Source: Archegozetes longisetosus (taxonomy: Eukaryota; Arthropoda; Arachnida; Sarcoptiformes; Trhypochthoniidae). Taken from it: a DNA stretch of 64,000 nt. A model generated the notes under the pieces. The model was not told where the DNA came from, ran no database searches, and saw only the letters and a program-made list of their open reading frames with translations. The position numbers and the translations under genes are program-made. Position 1 is the first letter of the stretch. Each line of letters begins with the position of its first letter. Shown here in pieces: positions 35,111 through 47,080 of the stretch. Location of the stretch: contig JAEMBT020000003.1 in NCBI GenBank assembly GCA_018873245.2, positions 922,447-986,446 of the forward strand, in the 5' to 3' direction.

Positions 35111-36332
35111 TTCGTGTAAGCCATAAAGTGTTTTAATGAAATAAAAATGATTAAATGAGAAAAAATGCCTAAAAAATACTTGATTAAATACTTATCAATT
35201 TTTCCCTATATTCAATTTTTTTCTTCTGTTAAAAAACATTTGATAACAAGGAAAGAAGTTTCTTTTCAGAGAAAAATAACATATATTTCTCATTACTTTT
35301 AGTTTAATTTTAATAAAAGAATTATTTAAATCTCCAAACGATGAATCGGATAATAACAATTCTATCGCTATAGTTGCGCTGCACATAATTTGTGATAACT
35401 CTTCAATCCGATTGTCGTTCAACTTAAGTAACTTTAAAATAGAGAGAAAATCAAAACAACTTAACAAAAAATTTCAATAATTTCGTGTTTAAATACAACC
35501 CTTTTGAAGGTTTAGGTGAGTTCGACCATCGATAGATCCGAATTTTAATGAAGGCATTATACAAGACATGTACAAGTATTTCCCATTCTTTTGAAATGAT
35601 TTCATGATTACAGCTGCTACTGTTAATTACGTGCACTGGATCTTGATCAGTGGCCATGAATACGTTAGTCACTATATCTGTTGCTCGTTTGTTTTGTACT
35701 CGAACTGGACCTCAAATTATCGAACCGATCAAGCTCTTCGTTATCCTCAATTTAATTGATTTTCAATTGTTGCTTCGAGAATTCCAGTGACTATGTGCTC
35801 GGGACCTCGGCCACAGCAGACATACTGCTATCTTAAACGATTTTAAAATCAATCTTCTATTTTTCTACATTTGCTCTTAATATTTTTTTGATTTTCATTG
35901 AGATTTTCCTCAAATAATTTTCGATTCCATTCATTAATTTCTTCCAAATCAAAGTATGATTATAAACCTTTAACAAGCTTAACTTCGAAATTTATCACTT
36001 GAAAGAATGATCTTGATAATCAAACAAATCAATAATAAAAACATTCAATGAACACAATGTGAAGTTATGAGTCCACTCAAAGATATGAATTCACCAAACG
36101 TTCCCCAATTGAGACCAATGGAAGATTTATGAACTCAAACTAAACGAGAGATGTTTGAAACGACTGATCCACTGATTCCATTTCAAAGCTTAAACTTAGA
36201 ATCAAGGAAAAGCTCAAGGAATTCGGCCATCGATGTGCCAAAGCTATATGAGAGACGTTTTGACAAGAATCAGAATTGCTGCCGATCAAGGCGTTGAGTC
36301 ATTGATTCATTGACATGTTTCGATTGTCTAAC
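35111..36332. other. region without recognised gene
   Basis: Two adjacent minus-strand frames (35195-35467 and 35451-35672) overlap slightly. They read partly protein-like (for example RIEELSQIMCSATIAIELLL), but no family is recognised and there are no splice sites I trust. They could be a decayed transposon gene. The rest is AT-rich. Confidence 0.35.
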
Positions 36333-36340
36333 ATCCAGTC

Positions 36341-37477
36341 CAGTGATGAACGTGCTTGGTGCTCAGTGCTCGCGCTCATGCTCGGCAAAACCGAAGTGTT
36401 CGGTGCTTAGCACTGAACACCGACTGAGCACTGTGTCCAAACTTTCTGTCTATTGAAATGTTTAATATAAAATTATTATATTTTAAAGCTGTAATTCTAA
36501 ACATATGTAATGCGAAATATATTTAAAACGTCAAAAGTGATACCAATTGCCATTCAAGTAAATGTTTAATAATAATTAGTTAATGTCATTTTGCAATAAA
36601 ATAAATGAATTATTTTAAAAAGAATGAAAATAAGTATTGATACTAATTTTAAAATTAAATCTAAGTTTGTTTAGATTTGAAATTAATACTAAAATTTAAT
36701 ATTAATATCAAATCTAAACAAGTCATTTAATGCTAATTAAACTTTTAGAATGAGTTTTCGAAGTGAAAGTGGTGACATAGACATCGATATACAGAAGTGA
36801 TAGTATATACGACAGTGATACAGAAGTAGAGTGATCAAGCGTCCAGTTTTGAGCTGAGTAAATAAATACTCCTATCACAAATGCATTATCTTATTAATAA
36901 TTCAGTGTAAATTGATTCTAAGCTAACGGATTTTAATCCATTGAAATTACTCGTCTTTAATTTCTTCAGAACTTTATAGTCATGTTAAAGATAATTTAAT
37001 CTACTCAATGCTGCAAAATCACGGATGAAATTTAATCAATTTCACAGTTAAAATTTTGTAGCTTTTTATATTAATTGAGCCCTATAAATAAATTTAAAAT
37101 TAAGAAAATCTCAAAGAGATCTCCCTTCAATATTTTTAGTTCAGTTGTCCAGATTGGACTCTACAAGGCTTGGTGACTAGATAAAGAAGTGGAAAAGGAA
37201 GACAAATAGAAAAAGTGACTTTTTCATTTATGATATTAATGAAAAGTTACTTAAAAGCAATATTGTACGCAGAAGTATTCACAAAAAGGTTTCAAAAATT
37301 GTTATAAAATGACATTATACTAATCAACATTCAATGTCTTCAAAGCAAATAAAAATTACTTCTTTTTCAAAACTAGTGCTCTAGACGAGCCAAAAGCTTT
37401 TTATTAGTTTTAATGTTAAGCCTAAGTGCTCGGTGCTCGTTACCGAGCACCAAATGCTCGAGCACTGCTCATCATTG
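36341..37477. mobile_element. hAT-type non-autonomous element, second copy of the GCTCG family
   Basis: Perfect 8-base target duplication ATCCAGTC at 36333-36340 and 37478-37485. The left end starts CAGTGATGAACGTGC; the inverted right end starts CAATGATGAGCAGTGC. Subterminal GTGCTCGG/GAGCAC units and internal blocks (for example AAGCTGTAA, ATTCAA) match the outer element at 33328-35102. This copy shows C-to-T type divergence (GCACT for GCGCT). No transposase was seen in 1137 bases. Confidence 0.8.
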
Positions 37478-38113
37478 ATCCAGTCCTTGATTAGCATTAG
37501 TTGTATTTGAAGACTTAATCTCGAAATATTAAATTTTGAAAACTATCCCATTAAATAGTGTTCGCATACTATTGTCGGCTGATATTTTTTAACCAAATCT
37601 CAAGTTTACCCTAGAACCGGAAGTGTATTAAAAGTTGAATTGTAATTTTGATTGGATGAGTTGCAAATTTTTAATCTTTAAAAATAATCCTTTTATTTAA
37701 TTTTTATTATGCTCTTTTTTTGTTATTAGCAACTTTTTTAAACAAATTTTACCTTTTGAGCATACTATACCATTATATTATACAGTCATTTGGTAGCGAT
37801 AAGGAAAGTCGGTCTCTTAAGTTTCAAAAGGTTATAACTACATTCAGGTAAAAGTTGGTGGAAAAGGTATTATTTACAATCAAAAGTATCGTGATACGTT
37901 TTTTCTATTTCTACCCTAATATTTCATGTATTGATATGTCTTAATTTGAATTTAAATAATTTTTTGAAGTTTGATTTTATTCTATTGTTCCTAAATAGTT
38001 ACCTAATAAATTACTTAAGTATTAATAAGTTACTTAAGTTAATAAATTACTTAATTTTGTATTATAAAATACCAAATAAAAAAGACAACATTTGATCTGA
38101 GAAAAGTTATAAG

Positions 38114-38736
38114 CACTGCCGTAGCCAGCTTTTTTGGTCTGGGGGGGGGCTAAATGTCTGAAAATTCTCAGTTAAGATAAGCTTTATTTAATCAAAATTT
38201 AATACAATACAATTTTTCTGTTACAATGATTTTTACCAAATCCAATGGCAAAATTATCTAGATTAATAGATAATGCAATTTCTCTTTCAATCGAAATAAG
38301 AGCCAAACCGTTTAATCTGTCATTAGACATCGAAATTCTCAAATAAGTTTTAATTCTTCTTAATGTTGAAAAACTCTTTTCACACGAAACATTAACACAT
38401 CCTATAGTTAATGATATCTTAAAATACTTTAATAAATCTGGCATAGAGTTTGAATAATCAGTTAATTTTTCATAGACATTAAAAGTATCTTCGCATTCAT
38501 AGAATAATAATTTTGCAGTTTCAGAATTTGACTTTAAATTTTCTAGATTCAGAGAATAATGAGTAGCAAAAGGCTTCATAATTTCAAAGTTCATGAAATA
38601 CTTGGATGTTGTATAGCAAGCGCTAACTCCCATTAAAATATCTGTTAATTTATTATCAAACCTCTGATTTAACTTAAGCTTTGAAAAACCTTTGGGGGGG
38701 CTATAGCCCCCTAGCCCCCCGCTGGCTACGGCTGTG
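38114..38736 (-). mobile_element. internally deleted hAT element keeping the transposase C-terminus
   Basis: Ends CACTGCCGTAGCCAGC and its inverse, with perfect 8-base target duplication GTTATAAG at 38106-38113 and 38737-38744. Runs of G (left) and C (right) follow the terminal repeats. The 623-base element holds only the last ~160 codons of a hAT transposase on the minus strand, all open. Confidence 0.9.
38199..38690 (-). pseudogene. hAT transposase, C-terminal fragment
   Basis: Open frame from the right terminal repeat region to a stop at 38199. It contains RFDNKLTDILMGVSAC, then LLKYFKISLTIGCVNVSCEK, SFSTLRRIKTYLR, SMSNDRLNGLALISIER. This is the hAT C-terminal dimerisation domain of the type found in ZMYM1/DUF4371-like transposases. 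The BED finger and most of the catalytic domain are deleted. The frame has no stop, so the copy is fairly young. Confidence 0.8.
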
Positions 38737-38744
38737 GTTATAAG

Positions 38745-39837
38745 ATATCAAATAATTAGTCAATAATCATACATACATTTGATGCTTAATAAGTAATAAT
38801 TAGATCTCGACTCTATTTCTACATAAATAAAAAGGCTCCTTATCATATAAGGAGATCTGACATCTATTGTGGGGCTTTGTGTAGTGTAGCGAGATCTTAT
38901 TGTTGCTTTCGAAGTATCAACTTATAGGCGCATTCATCAATTCCGTTTCCTCTTTGTAGAAATCGAAGCATTCATTTACTTAATCGGTTCAGCCTTTTTA
39001 TTAACGATAGTTCTTATGCGACATCTATACAGATAGTTAGGATTACAATTGCCTACCAGTTGATCCTTGCGATTACCACAGAACTTCATATAAATCGGGC
39101 AGAGTCTTTTGCAAATAGGCCTGATCTATAAGCTATGTTGGGCTAAAATCACCATTTCACAACTATTATCTCCCCTATGTAATGCTTTGGTTATACCTGG
39201 TCTTGACCCCTCACTCCTATTCCAGTACAACGTAATTAATGGACGATGCCTTACATGAACGACGTTTGCATTTATCAGCTGTTGATATTACCTGTACTAC
39301 AAATAAGATTAACGACAAATAATAAATTATTGCCCTATAACTAAACTTGATTAAGAACTTGAGCTAAAATTATTTTTGATTTTTTCATAAAATCGTTGAG
39401 TGCTTTCGCACTAAAATTTCAGCCTAAACTACTGTTGAATTGCAGCATAATTAAAATCGATTTCCTATTCAATAACGCTGACATTTATGCAACATACTTT
39501 AGTATAATGACAAAATTAGCAATTATATGTTATTTCCTGAAGAAAGGTCATTAGTTTTTGTTGTTATAGTTAGCTATTAGGAAACAATTGCGTGAAATTT
39601 GAATGTTTTCCCTTTTTAGTTTTCAGACTTATGCTAATTCAAATGCCAGAAAAAGCATAACTAAAATGTATAAGTTCAAGGAGTTACCTTTCAATAGTGT
39701 TCCAGATCTATTGACTTTGCTTAAAAGGCTATTCAACAATCGGAGGTAAAAGTAGGGAAATATCAGTTTTAAAATGTATTTAATTTATTGTCGGAGTTAG
39801 GAAAACTCAAAAACAAAAAAATCATCAATCATTCAAG
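38745..39837. other. gene-free region downstream of the cysteine-rich gene
   Basis: No exon seen. A short palindrome CTCCTTATCATATAAGGAG occurs near 38836. The part at about 38860-39300 is less AT-rich but has no long open frame. An AATAAA on the minus strand (complement of 39784-39789) fits a poly(A) signal for the gene to the right. Confidence 0.45.
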
Positions 39838-40188
39838 CTAGCAATAAAAGTTTAGAAATCTATTTCTGAGCAAATACTCAGTATCTTGAGCACCATCTGA
39901 AAAGTCATATCTTTCGCATACTTTCGAACAGCACTCGTCGTCGTGTTTACACGATTTACTGTTTGGAAGACATGAATCATCTGGTCCTTGGGTACAGTAT
40001 CCCCTATTGAACCCGCCGTAAGTACTTTGCCCAGAATTGCCACAATATTTGAAACAGCGCAAAGAGTGACCACCGCATACCTCACCATCGGGTTGACAGT
40101 AGATAGAACTGGATGACTCGCTCTTATAAGTCTGTAATAAAAGAATCGTTGTGATTGTAACTACTATGTGGGTAACCCTTTTCCTCAT
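39838..40188 (-). CDS. small secreted cysteine-rich protein, knottin-like
   Basis: 116 residues in one exon. A signal peptide is clear: basic MRKR, a hydrophobic VVTITTILLL core and a small-residue Ser-rich end near residue 28. The mature part has eleven cysteines, with a C-terminal SCKHDDECCSKVCERYDF block. That C-x4-D-x-CC-x3-C pattern resembles inhibitor-cystine-knot (knottin) folds found in arthropod antimicrobial peptides, protease inhibitors and venom peptides. The layout here (long N-terminal Cys pairs EVCGG, RCFKYCG, GYCTQG) is not one I can place. The function is therefore open and toxicity is not implied. The odd cysteine number suggests a dimer, a free Cys or a missing exon. A poly(A) signal lies ~50 bases downstream. 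No neighbour of the same type is present. Confidence 0.7.
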   Translation of the reverse strand: MRKRVTHIVVTITTILLLQTYKSESSSSIYCQPDGEVCGGHSLRCFKYCGNSGQSTYGGFNRGYCTQGPDDSCLPNSKSCKHDDECCSKVCERYDFSDGAQDTEYLLRNRFLNFYC

Positions 40189-42279
40189 TGAAGATTTGTT
40201 GAAATAGAGAGTATTGAATATTTTGTTGAGAACTAGTTATTAATAACAATAATAAAATCTTTATTCATTATATTGTTATTGAGTGTGATGAAACGAAAAT
40301 AAAATCTATTTTACTTGTTAGTTCTTGATAGTTCCTTGTAAACTAGTTAAGTATAATTCAATTCCAGATGTTTAATGAGTTGCTCAGCTCTTTCTGTGAA
40401 CCTATTATTATACATCCGCAGAATTATTGAATACTAGGCTATCAAATTTAGTGCTCTTTTGATAAATTCTATTAATTCGACAAATTTCGAAATTTGAATT
40501 TATATAATGATACTAAATAGAAATATTTTTTTCTACTATTACTTAAATGAAATTCATTGGTTTTATGCTGTCAAAAGTCATAAATATGGGTCGAGAATAG
40601 CACATATATATTATTGTTTCTTTCAATTATCGATCGAGTAATTTTGATACGAAAATACGAAAATAGCACGTTGAAAAATAATAAAACGTCCGAAAGTATG
40701 GATCTTTGTAGTCAGGCCTTTACCTTTAAATGAGTTATTGATAATTAGGCTTTTGATGAAAATTAAAAGTCAAAATTGGTCAAAGTCCTGGCAATCGATC
40801 TCATAGACACCATATCATTTCTCCAGTTAATAGAGATTTATTTCTATAGAGCTTTTATGCAACCATGGATTGAGTTTCAATTTAAATATTAGTTCCCTAA
40901 TGCAATTAAACTTGCTGTATATTTTAAAGCTGTGTTTATAGTTCAGTATACCTCGATATAAATTTCTTGACTTTTCATATAATCCAGAATCAATTTATAA
41001 AGAAATACTTTACTCTTAACTCGTTTTAAATTACTAAAATACCATTACTTCAATTAGAAGCTGAGAGTTTTAAAGTATATACTCTCACGTATAATTCGTC
41101 ATGTTTTTATCGAGTGGTACAAAAGTTTTTGCTTTGGTAAGAAAATGAATTGCAATGTCTATGATTCCTTGCAAACTAGTAGTATAGCGCGAGTTATATC
41201 TAAACATCAAAGTGTGTAAGCGTGCGTGTATTTTGAGTAGTAAAACATTATCGATGACAACAGTCGAAGTCTTAAGTTTCGTACATCAATCTAGTTCTTA
41301 GTTCTACAAATGAAGCATTTATTGTCTTCTGTACAGAGGACAGTAAATGTTTCATTTGTAGAATTAAGAACTAGATTGCTGCACAATACTTAAGACTTTT
41401 CAGAAATTTAGATAACGAAAGGCCCTATTAAAAACTATCCATTTTATTGAAACATTAAGTAATTGATGCCAGTCATAGGTCCACTTACTATCAAAACTTT
41501 TTTCAAAACTTTTATCTTCAAAAATATTAGGGACAACAAATAATAAGAACTGATTTCCATTTCAAAACTTGTTTTGTTTCGTATTCTTTTTGTTCAGATA
41601 GAGAATGACTTTAAAAGAACAATATTTTGAATTTTTTTAGAATAAGTTTATCATCAGATAAGAATCTTTAATCTGACGAAGGTAATGAGTAATGAATTTT
41701 CTCTTTGAGATATTCAATAAGACTTAAGCCCTTCCTATATCCGAATTTTTAAAAAGCGTGAAAAAGACAGTAAATGCTTGAAATGTTGACAAATTTGTCC
41801 TTAATATTAAAATTTCATTCAGAAAATGTGTTGTTATTTTGTTTTATTGATGCAGCGCTGCTCTGGAGCATTACTCGCTGTGCACTACTTGTTTGCAAAG
41901 TATCACAATTATTGCAGTTTGTCTTCATACCAAAGCAAAAACTTTTGCACCACCCGATATTTTAGTAAACCTGAAAACTTGATACCCATTTGTTGACAAT
42001 TAACTGTTTTTATCAATAAATTTTGAACTTCATTATTAATATTCCTTTGTATACAGTCGACTAATCAGATATGTTCCATAGAAAAGGTTACTTTATCAGC
42101 AACTCTCAGTCTCTAATTAAAGTAACAGTAGAAACCAAATAATTTTATCGAAAATTTTCAAGCTTTTATAAAAATTGTTCAAGAATCAAAAATTTTTTCG
42201 CATAATTTGAAAACAGCTTTATTTATAAATGATATAAATTTCTAAATTTAATTCAAAGAAAGATCCTGGATATAAAAAT
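40189..42279. other. gene-free region with a long palindrome
   Basis: Upstream flank of the cysteine-rich gene and 5' side of the first esterase relic. Exons 1 and 2 of that relic were sought here and not found. The only structured feature is the palindrome at 41267-41399. Confidence 0.45.
41267..41399. repeat. near-perfect long palindrome (hairpin potential)
   Basis: Inverted arms meet at GTAC (41331-41334) with essentially no loop. The inner 45 bases per side differ at only a few positions (AATCTAGTTCTTAGTTCTAC versus AATCTAGTTCTTAATTCTAC). Beyond ten mismatched bases the outer AGTCTTAA also pairs. It could be a fold-back MITE or a long hairpin transcript. Confidence 0.7.
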
Positions 42280-43345
42280 CATATCTATAGATTAAGTCGC
42301 GCACAAGTCGCGAAAAGATATGCTTTGAATTCAGCACTATTTCCAAATCGTCTGTGCAATCATTACAATCTTTGATTCTTGAATAACAAAGGTGCAACAG
42401 AACTATCCTCTCATTAACCCACGAATAGACACTGAAATCCAACCAAATCAGTCTCAACTCTCATAATAGTCTCTTTGTTAATGCATTCGATGAGGAATTC
42501 CTGCCAATACTTATTCATTAAGCTCTAGACGAAGGAAGTTTCAGGAATGGTATCAAATTACTTATCGGGCACCCGGAAACGCTCTCAATCATTCTTAATC
42601 TGGAGGTCGAACATTTACTTCTAGGTAGATATTGACAGTCTGAAAGAAGTACTTTTTACGGAAAAAAGGTTATTTATCGAGAGATATATATAGTTTTCAT
42701 TACTGGTAACACGAATGAGCCTACAATTGCTGGAAAATATGTGCAACTGTTCGACAACAAGCCTATAGAATTGAATTGAAATCCCATTCGTGGATCTGCT
42801 GTTCATTCATTGGGGAATTTCTTTGTAACATGTCCGATGATTCTTTTGCCCGTTATTTTTATAAGAGTTTTTCATGTAAGGCTAATGTATATTAATATAG
42901 ATTGACATATGCAAACAGTCGTTCAATCACTTATTCGAGCGAACGTCACGTGATACTCCACTTATATTCGGTTTATCATTTAATCCGATAGAAAAAGTAA
43001 CTGAACCGATGACTAAAGAAAATTGATTGGATATATAATGAATATTTGAACTTGTTTTGCTAAATGTGAGTTATTTTTTCAAATTTAACAATTATTTATT
43101 TATTAAGTAACTTATAAGTTTTACGTTGTTTTAGTAAAGTTCCGAAAGTTAATGGAAATGTTTGGCCCACATATGGTCTTAATTATGACAACAGTATTAA
43201 CGCATCTTATATTGAATTAAATGTAGATAACGACAGGTTCAGAAAAGTTTACGTTAATATTAATAAATATCCTGGTAATTTTATTGATAATTGTTTCGAT
43301 TACTGAGATCAGATATTGAGCGGACAATTTGGATAAGTTCCAACC
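42280..43345 (+). pseudogene. carboxylesterase pseudogene 1 (exons 3-4 only)
   Basis: Decayed copy of the esterase family. Exon 3 pieces include VAKRYALNSALFPN, FRNGIKLLIGH (a frameshifted catalytic-Glu region) and RSAVHSLGNFFVTCPMIL. The exon 3 end FAKC still has its donor, and the ~70-base intron ends in an acceptor before exon 4 (KVPKVNGNVWPTYGLN), which is interrupted by a stop near its end. Several other stops and shifts lie in exon 3. Exons 1 and 2 (signal peptide, catalytic Ser) are missing. It has the same orientation as the intact gene to its right, so it looks like an older tandem duplicate. Confidence 0.75.
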
Positions 43346-43884
43346 TGTAATGATTACACTGTTCCTCTGAAAATCTTTAATACGATTTATTTATTCATAA
43401 ACAAGTTTATCGACGAAAACAATAAATAAACGCAAGTTTCCAGGTAATTTAAACTTTCAATCGACTTTAAAATTTTGTTTATCATAATACTGAAACAATA
43501 TTGATATCTAAATAGATAAGTAAAGAAAATGTTATTTCAGCACAATTTGAAAGATTAGAAAAGTTTGTCAAATAATCTCATTGATTGTAAGTGAATTTTC
43601 CATAACTAATACGAACTAATATTTTGCTTTACTATTAAGCTTAATGAGACAATAAAACAGAGTGTTTTGCACACACTTCAATACAGAATTTTCTGGAGCT
43701 TCTTAAAGCCTATCTATGATGGATAATAACCCTGACTCAGTTGGTGTTCACCTTTAAAAGCTTATGGTATTATTGCATCAAATACACTCTATTTTCTATC
43801 GAGTGATAATCAGATTAAATAAACAGGTGTTGATGACCTTTGTTTCAAAATTTGAAACTGCTGATCAAATCCAAGATTATATCC

Positions 43885-44420
43885 AATTGCGCGAAAGTCG
43901 TTCAAGCGAGACCCGTTTGTGCGAAAGCCACTTAAGAGAAAGGTCATCTGAACAAGTCTTGCGCGAATGCTTTTTAAGCGAAATTTATTATTTATAACTT
44001 TGCTCAATCATTTTTATAAAGAGGCTGTCAAATGTCTTTCTAATCAATTTTGATTTCGGGACATTTTTAGGTACAATTTGTAGAGATAAAAAATAGCTTA
44101 AATAAGAAACATTTCTCAACTAATAATATTCATAATGCAGTACAAAACAATTAAATAGAAAAAAATGGATTGTAATTTGTAATTCAATTAAATATTGAAT
44201 GTGAAATTGCATCTAAAAATTCAGGAATAGTAGATCTGCTATTTAAATAAGAGTTAGTCTCTCAATTTTCTAATTATGACTCTTAATAAGAAGATATAAG
44301 CAGGTGTTAGAATTGTTGCAGATAAAATATTTTTCGCTGAAATGGCTTTAGCTTAAGTAAAAGTTCGCTTAAGTAGCTTTCGCTTAGTCGACTTACGCAC
44401 ATGTGGGTTTCGCTCAAGTG
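43885..44420. repeat. MITE-like inverted repeat with iterated AAGCGAAA motif
   Basis: The left side (about 43885-43985) reads TTCAAGCGAGACCCG and GTGCGAAAGCCACTTAAGAG. The right side inverted (about 44335-44420) reads TTGAGCGAAACCCAC and ACTAAGCGAAAGCTACTTAA. Each side repeats TTAAGCGAAA-like units three to four times. There is no coding inside; target duplication not resolved. Confidence 0.5.
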
Positions 44421-44586
44421 ATACGTCACCCAAATCCAGACACTTTTTCTATATATTTATCGCTTTCGAAATTTCACTTTCTTTCATTCAGTCACTGAGT
44501 TCATGACCTTAAGAACTGATTTTCCGTTTAAAAAATTTTTACATAACTAAGATAGTTTTGTCAACACAACTGATTATTTTTTAAAA

Positions 44587-47080
44587 ATGAAAATTAAGTT
44601 TTTAAATAAAGTTTTGATATTTGTGTTTAGTTTTAAAAATGTTTTTTGCTTGAAGTCGATCGATTGTTCATCAATTGTTACGTCGAATTATGTTTCATAT
44701 ATAGGATGTCAAGAATTTATTGGGACTGAAAGTTTGACTTATCCTAAAAGTGATAATAGCTTTGTTCCAATTCACAGCTTTAAGGTATAAAAAGTTTTGT
44801 TGAAATATTTAAAACAAACATTACGATTAATCCATTTAGTCAAAAAAAGTAATTTAACTTCTATAAGGATCCAAAAATAATTGAAATAAAAGTACTTGTG
44901 CTTAAGTTATTGATTTTTGTTAATTTCTCTAATGATAATTACATTTAAGATTAGGTTTTGTTTTTTAGATGAACTAAAATATGAAAAGTCATTAAATTTA
45001 TCACTTTTCAGAACATCGATATTAAAGTTCTTGTTAAACTTCTATTTTGAAAGGGCATCCCATACGCAGAACCACCAGTGGGCAAATTAAGATTCCATTC
45101 AACAGTACCGAAAATATACCGAAAACCCACAACAATAGATGCAACACATTATCGCAATCCGTGCATGCAAAACTTGCCAGTAGATTTTCCACTGCCTTCA
45201 GGAGTTGTATCAGAAGATTGTCTTTTCCTAAACATATGGACACCAACTCTGGACAGCTCAGCTAATCTTCCGGTCATGTTTTGGATTCATGGCGGTTCGT
45301 TCTCAATAGGGTCTGGTAGTCAATTATTCGCACTATTTTTGGGAACCAGTAATATATACGATGGGACACAACTTGCCTTAAGAGATGTTGTTGTCGTCAC
45401 TATTAACTACCGTTTGGGTGTTTTTGGGTTCATGTTTGGCAATAGTTCTGAAGCGCCCGGAAATATGGGTCTTTGGGATCAGGCTACGGCTCTTAAGTGG
45501 GTTAAAGACAATATCAAGAGTTTTGGCGGAAATCCTAATGACATCACACTTTTTGGTGAAAGTGCTGGAAGTATATCTATCAGTAATCTTATTGTGTCTA
45601 ATGTTACCAGGAATATGTTTCAAAGGGCTATTATGCAATCAGGTATTCATTGAAATTTATTCATTTATTGGTAAAATTTATGCGTATGTGAGAAATATAC
45701 AATTATGGCTTTGGTAGAGATTTTTACCCAACAATTGCTTTAAATCACTTTCACTGATGAATGAATTTAATGATAGCTAACTCTTATCTTATCAAGTCCT
45801 ATATCATTTGATCTAAAATTTTGAGGCGCTTTTAAATTGATTGTGACTTTCAATATCAGTAGAAGAAGGATATTGAACCTAACCTAACCTAAAGCTTAAA
45901 TTCTTCATAAAATTTTAAAACTAAAGAAATTATTTTTCAATCCAATCTGCCACTGATTCAGGTTCTGCATACCTTAAAATATTTTCAAGAGATAGAGAAT
46001 ACTCGTATAGAGTGGCACGAAGATTCGCGTCGAATCCAAAATTATTTCCTTCGGGTCCGTGTCTTCACGACAACACTTGGATAAAATGCATGCGTAGTAA
46101 AAGTGCGAAAGAACTACTTTTAGCTCAAACCAAGTCGATTATTTGGAACCCATCACAACCCTGGTATTTATCATGGATGCAACAGTTCAGCCCCATTTTT
46201 GGCGATGAATTAATGCCAATATCAGTCAATAGAGCTGTAAAAGAAGGAGATTTCAGAAATGACATCAAAATCCTTATAGGACACAATGAAATGGAAGGCG
46301 CTTTATTTACACTAGGTTTTGATCTAGTTAGAGGTCTTTCAGGAAGATATATACCTATAGTATCAAAAGCTCCGGTGATCTCAAAAAGTATTGTCTTTAA
46401 CGATATAAGAAATATATTTTTCGATAACGACACAATTGGAGTATTTATTGCTGACAAGTTTACCGAGAGTTTTTCTGATAAACATCTGCCTAACCAAAAT
46501 GCTATCCGAAGATCTGCTGTTCATTCGTTTGGAGATTACTTTCTAACGTGTCCCACAATACTGTTCGGTGCTTATTTTGCTAAAAGTTCTTATACTGGAA
46601 AAGTATATCAATTTAGACTGACTTATGCCAACAGCCAATCATTTTCTAAACATAGCGTTTGGGCTAAGGTTACACACACCGATGAATTGCCACTTCTTTT
46701 TGGTCTACCATTTAAAGCATTTGACAGAAAATTCTGGTCTAAATATGATAGAAAACTGAGTAAAGATATTATGGATATTTGGACGCATTTTGCTAAATAT
46801 GAGTAAGTTTTTGAAAATATACCGTATTTTATTTTTGTCATGATTGATCAATAGTTTTATATCTTTTAGTGAAGTTCCAGTGGTAAATGGAAACGTTTGG
46901 CCGGAATATAGTCTCAAATCGGATAACAAAGTGAACGCGTCTTATCTTGAGTTGCATGCCAGTAATAATCGACTGGGTAGAGTTCATGTCAATAAGTATG
47001 GTATTAATCATGCAGATAATCCACCTATCATTGAAGATTGTTTCTATTTTTGGGATGAGATGCTAAGCGGGCAATTTTGA
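44587..47080 (+). CDS. secreted carboxylesterase / cholinesterase-like protein A, four exons
   Basis: Exons 44587-44784, 45054-45642, 45962-46802, 46870-47080; all GT-AG with matching phases (0, 1, 2); 612 residues. It starts with a signal peptide (MKIKFLNKVLIFVFSF...VFC). The alpha/beta-hydrolase landmarks are GIPYAEPPVGKLRF at 67 and a disulfide pair at C103/C122 (SEDCLFLN). The oxyanion hole is HGG at 145-147. The catalytic Ser226 is in GESAG, Glu374 in HNEMEGALF and His501 in VTHTDELPLLFG. The C-terminal SEVPVVNGNVWPEY region is complete. All three triad residues are present, so it should hydrolyse esters, probably outside the cell. In arthropods such clusters include detoxification and acetylcholinesterase-like enzymes, and the exact substrate cannot be told here. 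A poly(A) signal AATAAA lies 41 bases after the stop. Intron 2 holds a short TTAGG-type run. Confidence 0.9.
45876..45892. repeat. short CCTAA (TTAGG) telomere-type run inside an esterase intron
   Basis: AACCTAACCTAACCTAA, three units of the arthropod telomere repeat in the opposite orientation to the copy at 24987, within intron 2 of esterase A. Confidence 0.65.

Noticed and set aside
35195-35672. pair of minus-strand frames between two hAT elements
   Set aside because: Might be a decayed transposon gene, but no motif could be named, so it is not called as a gene.
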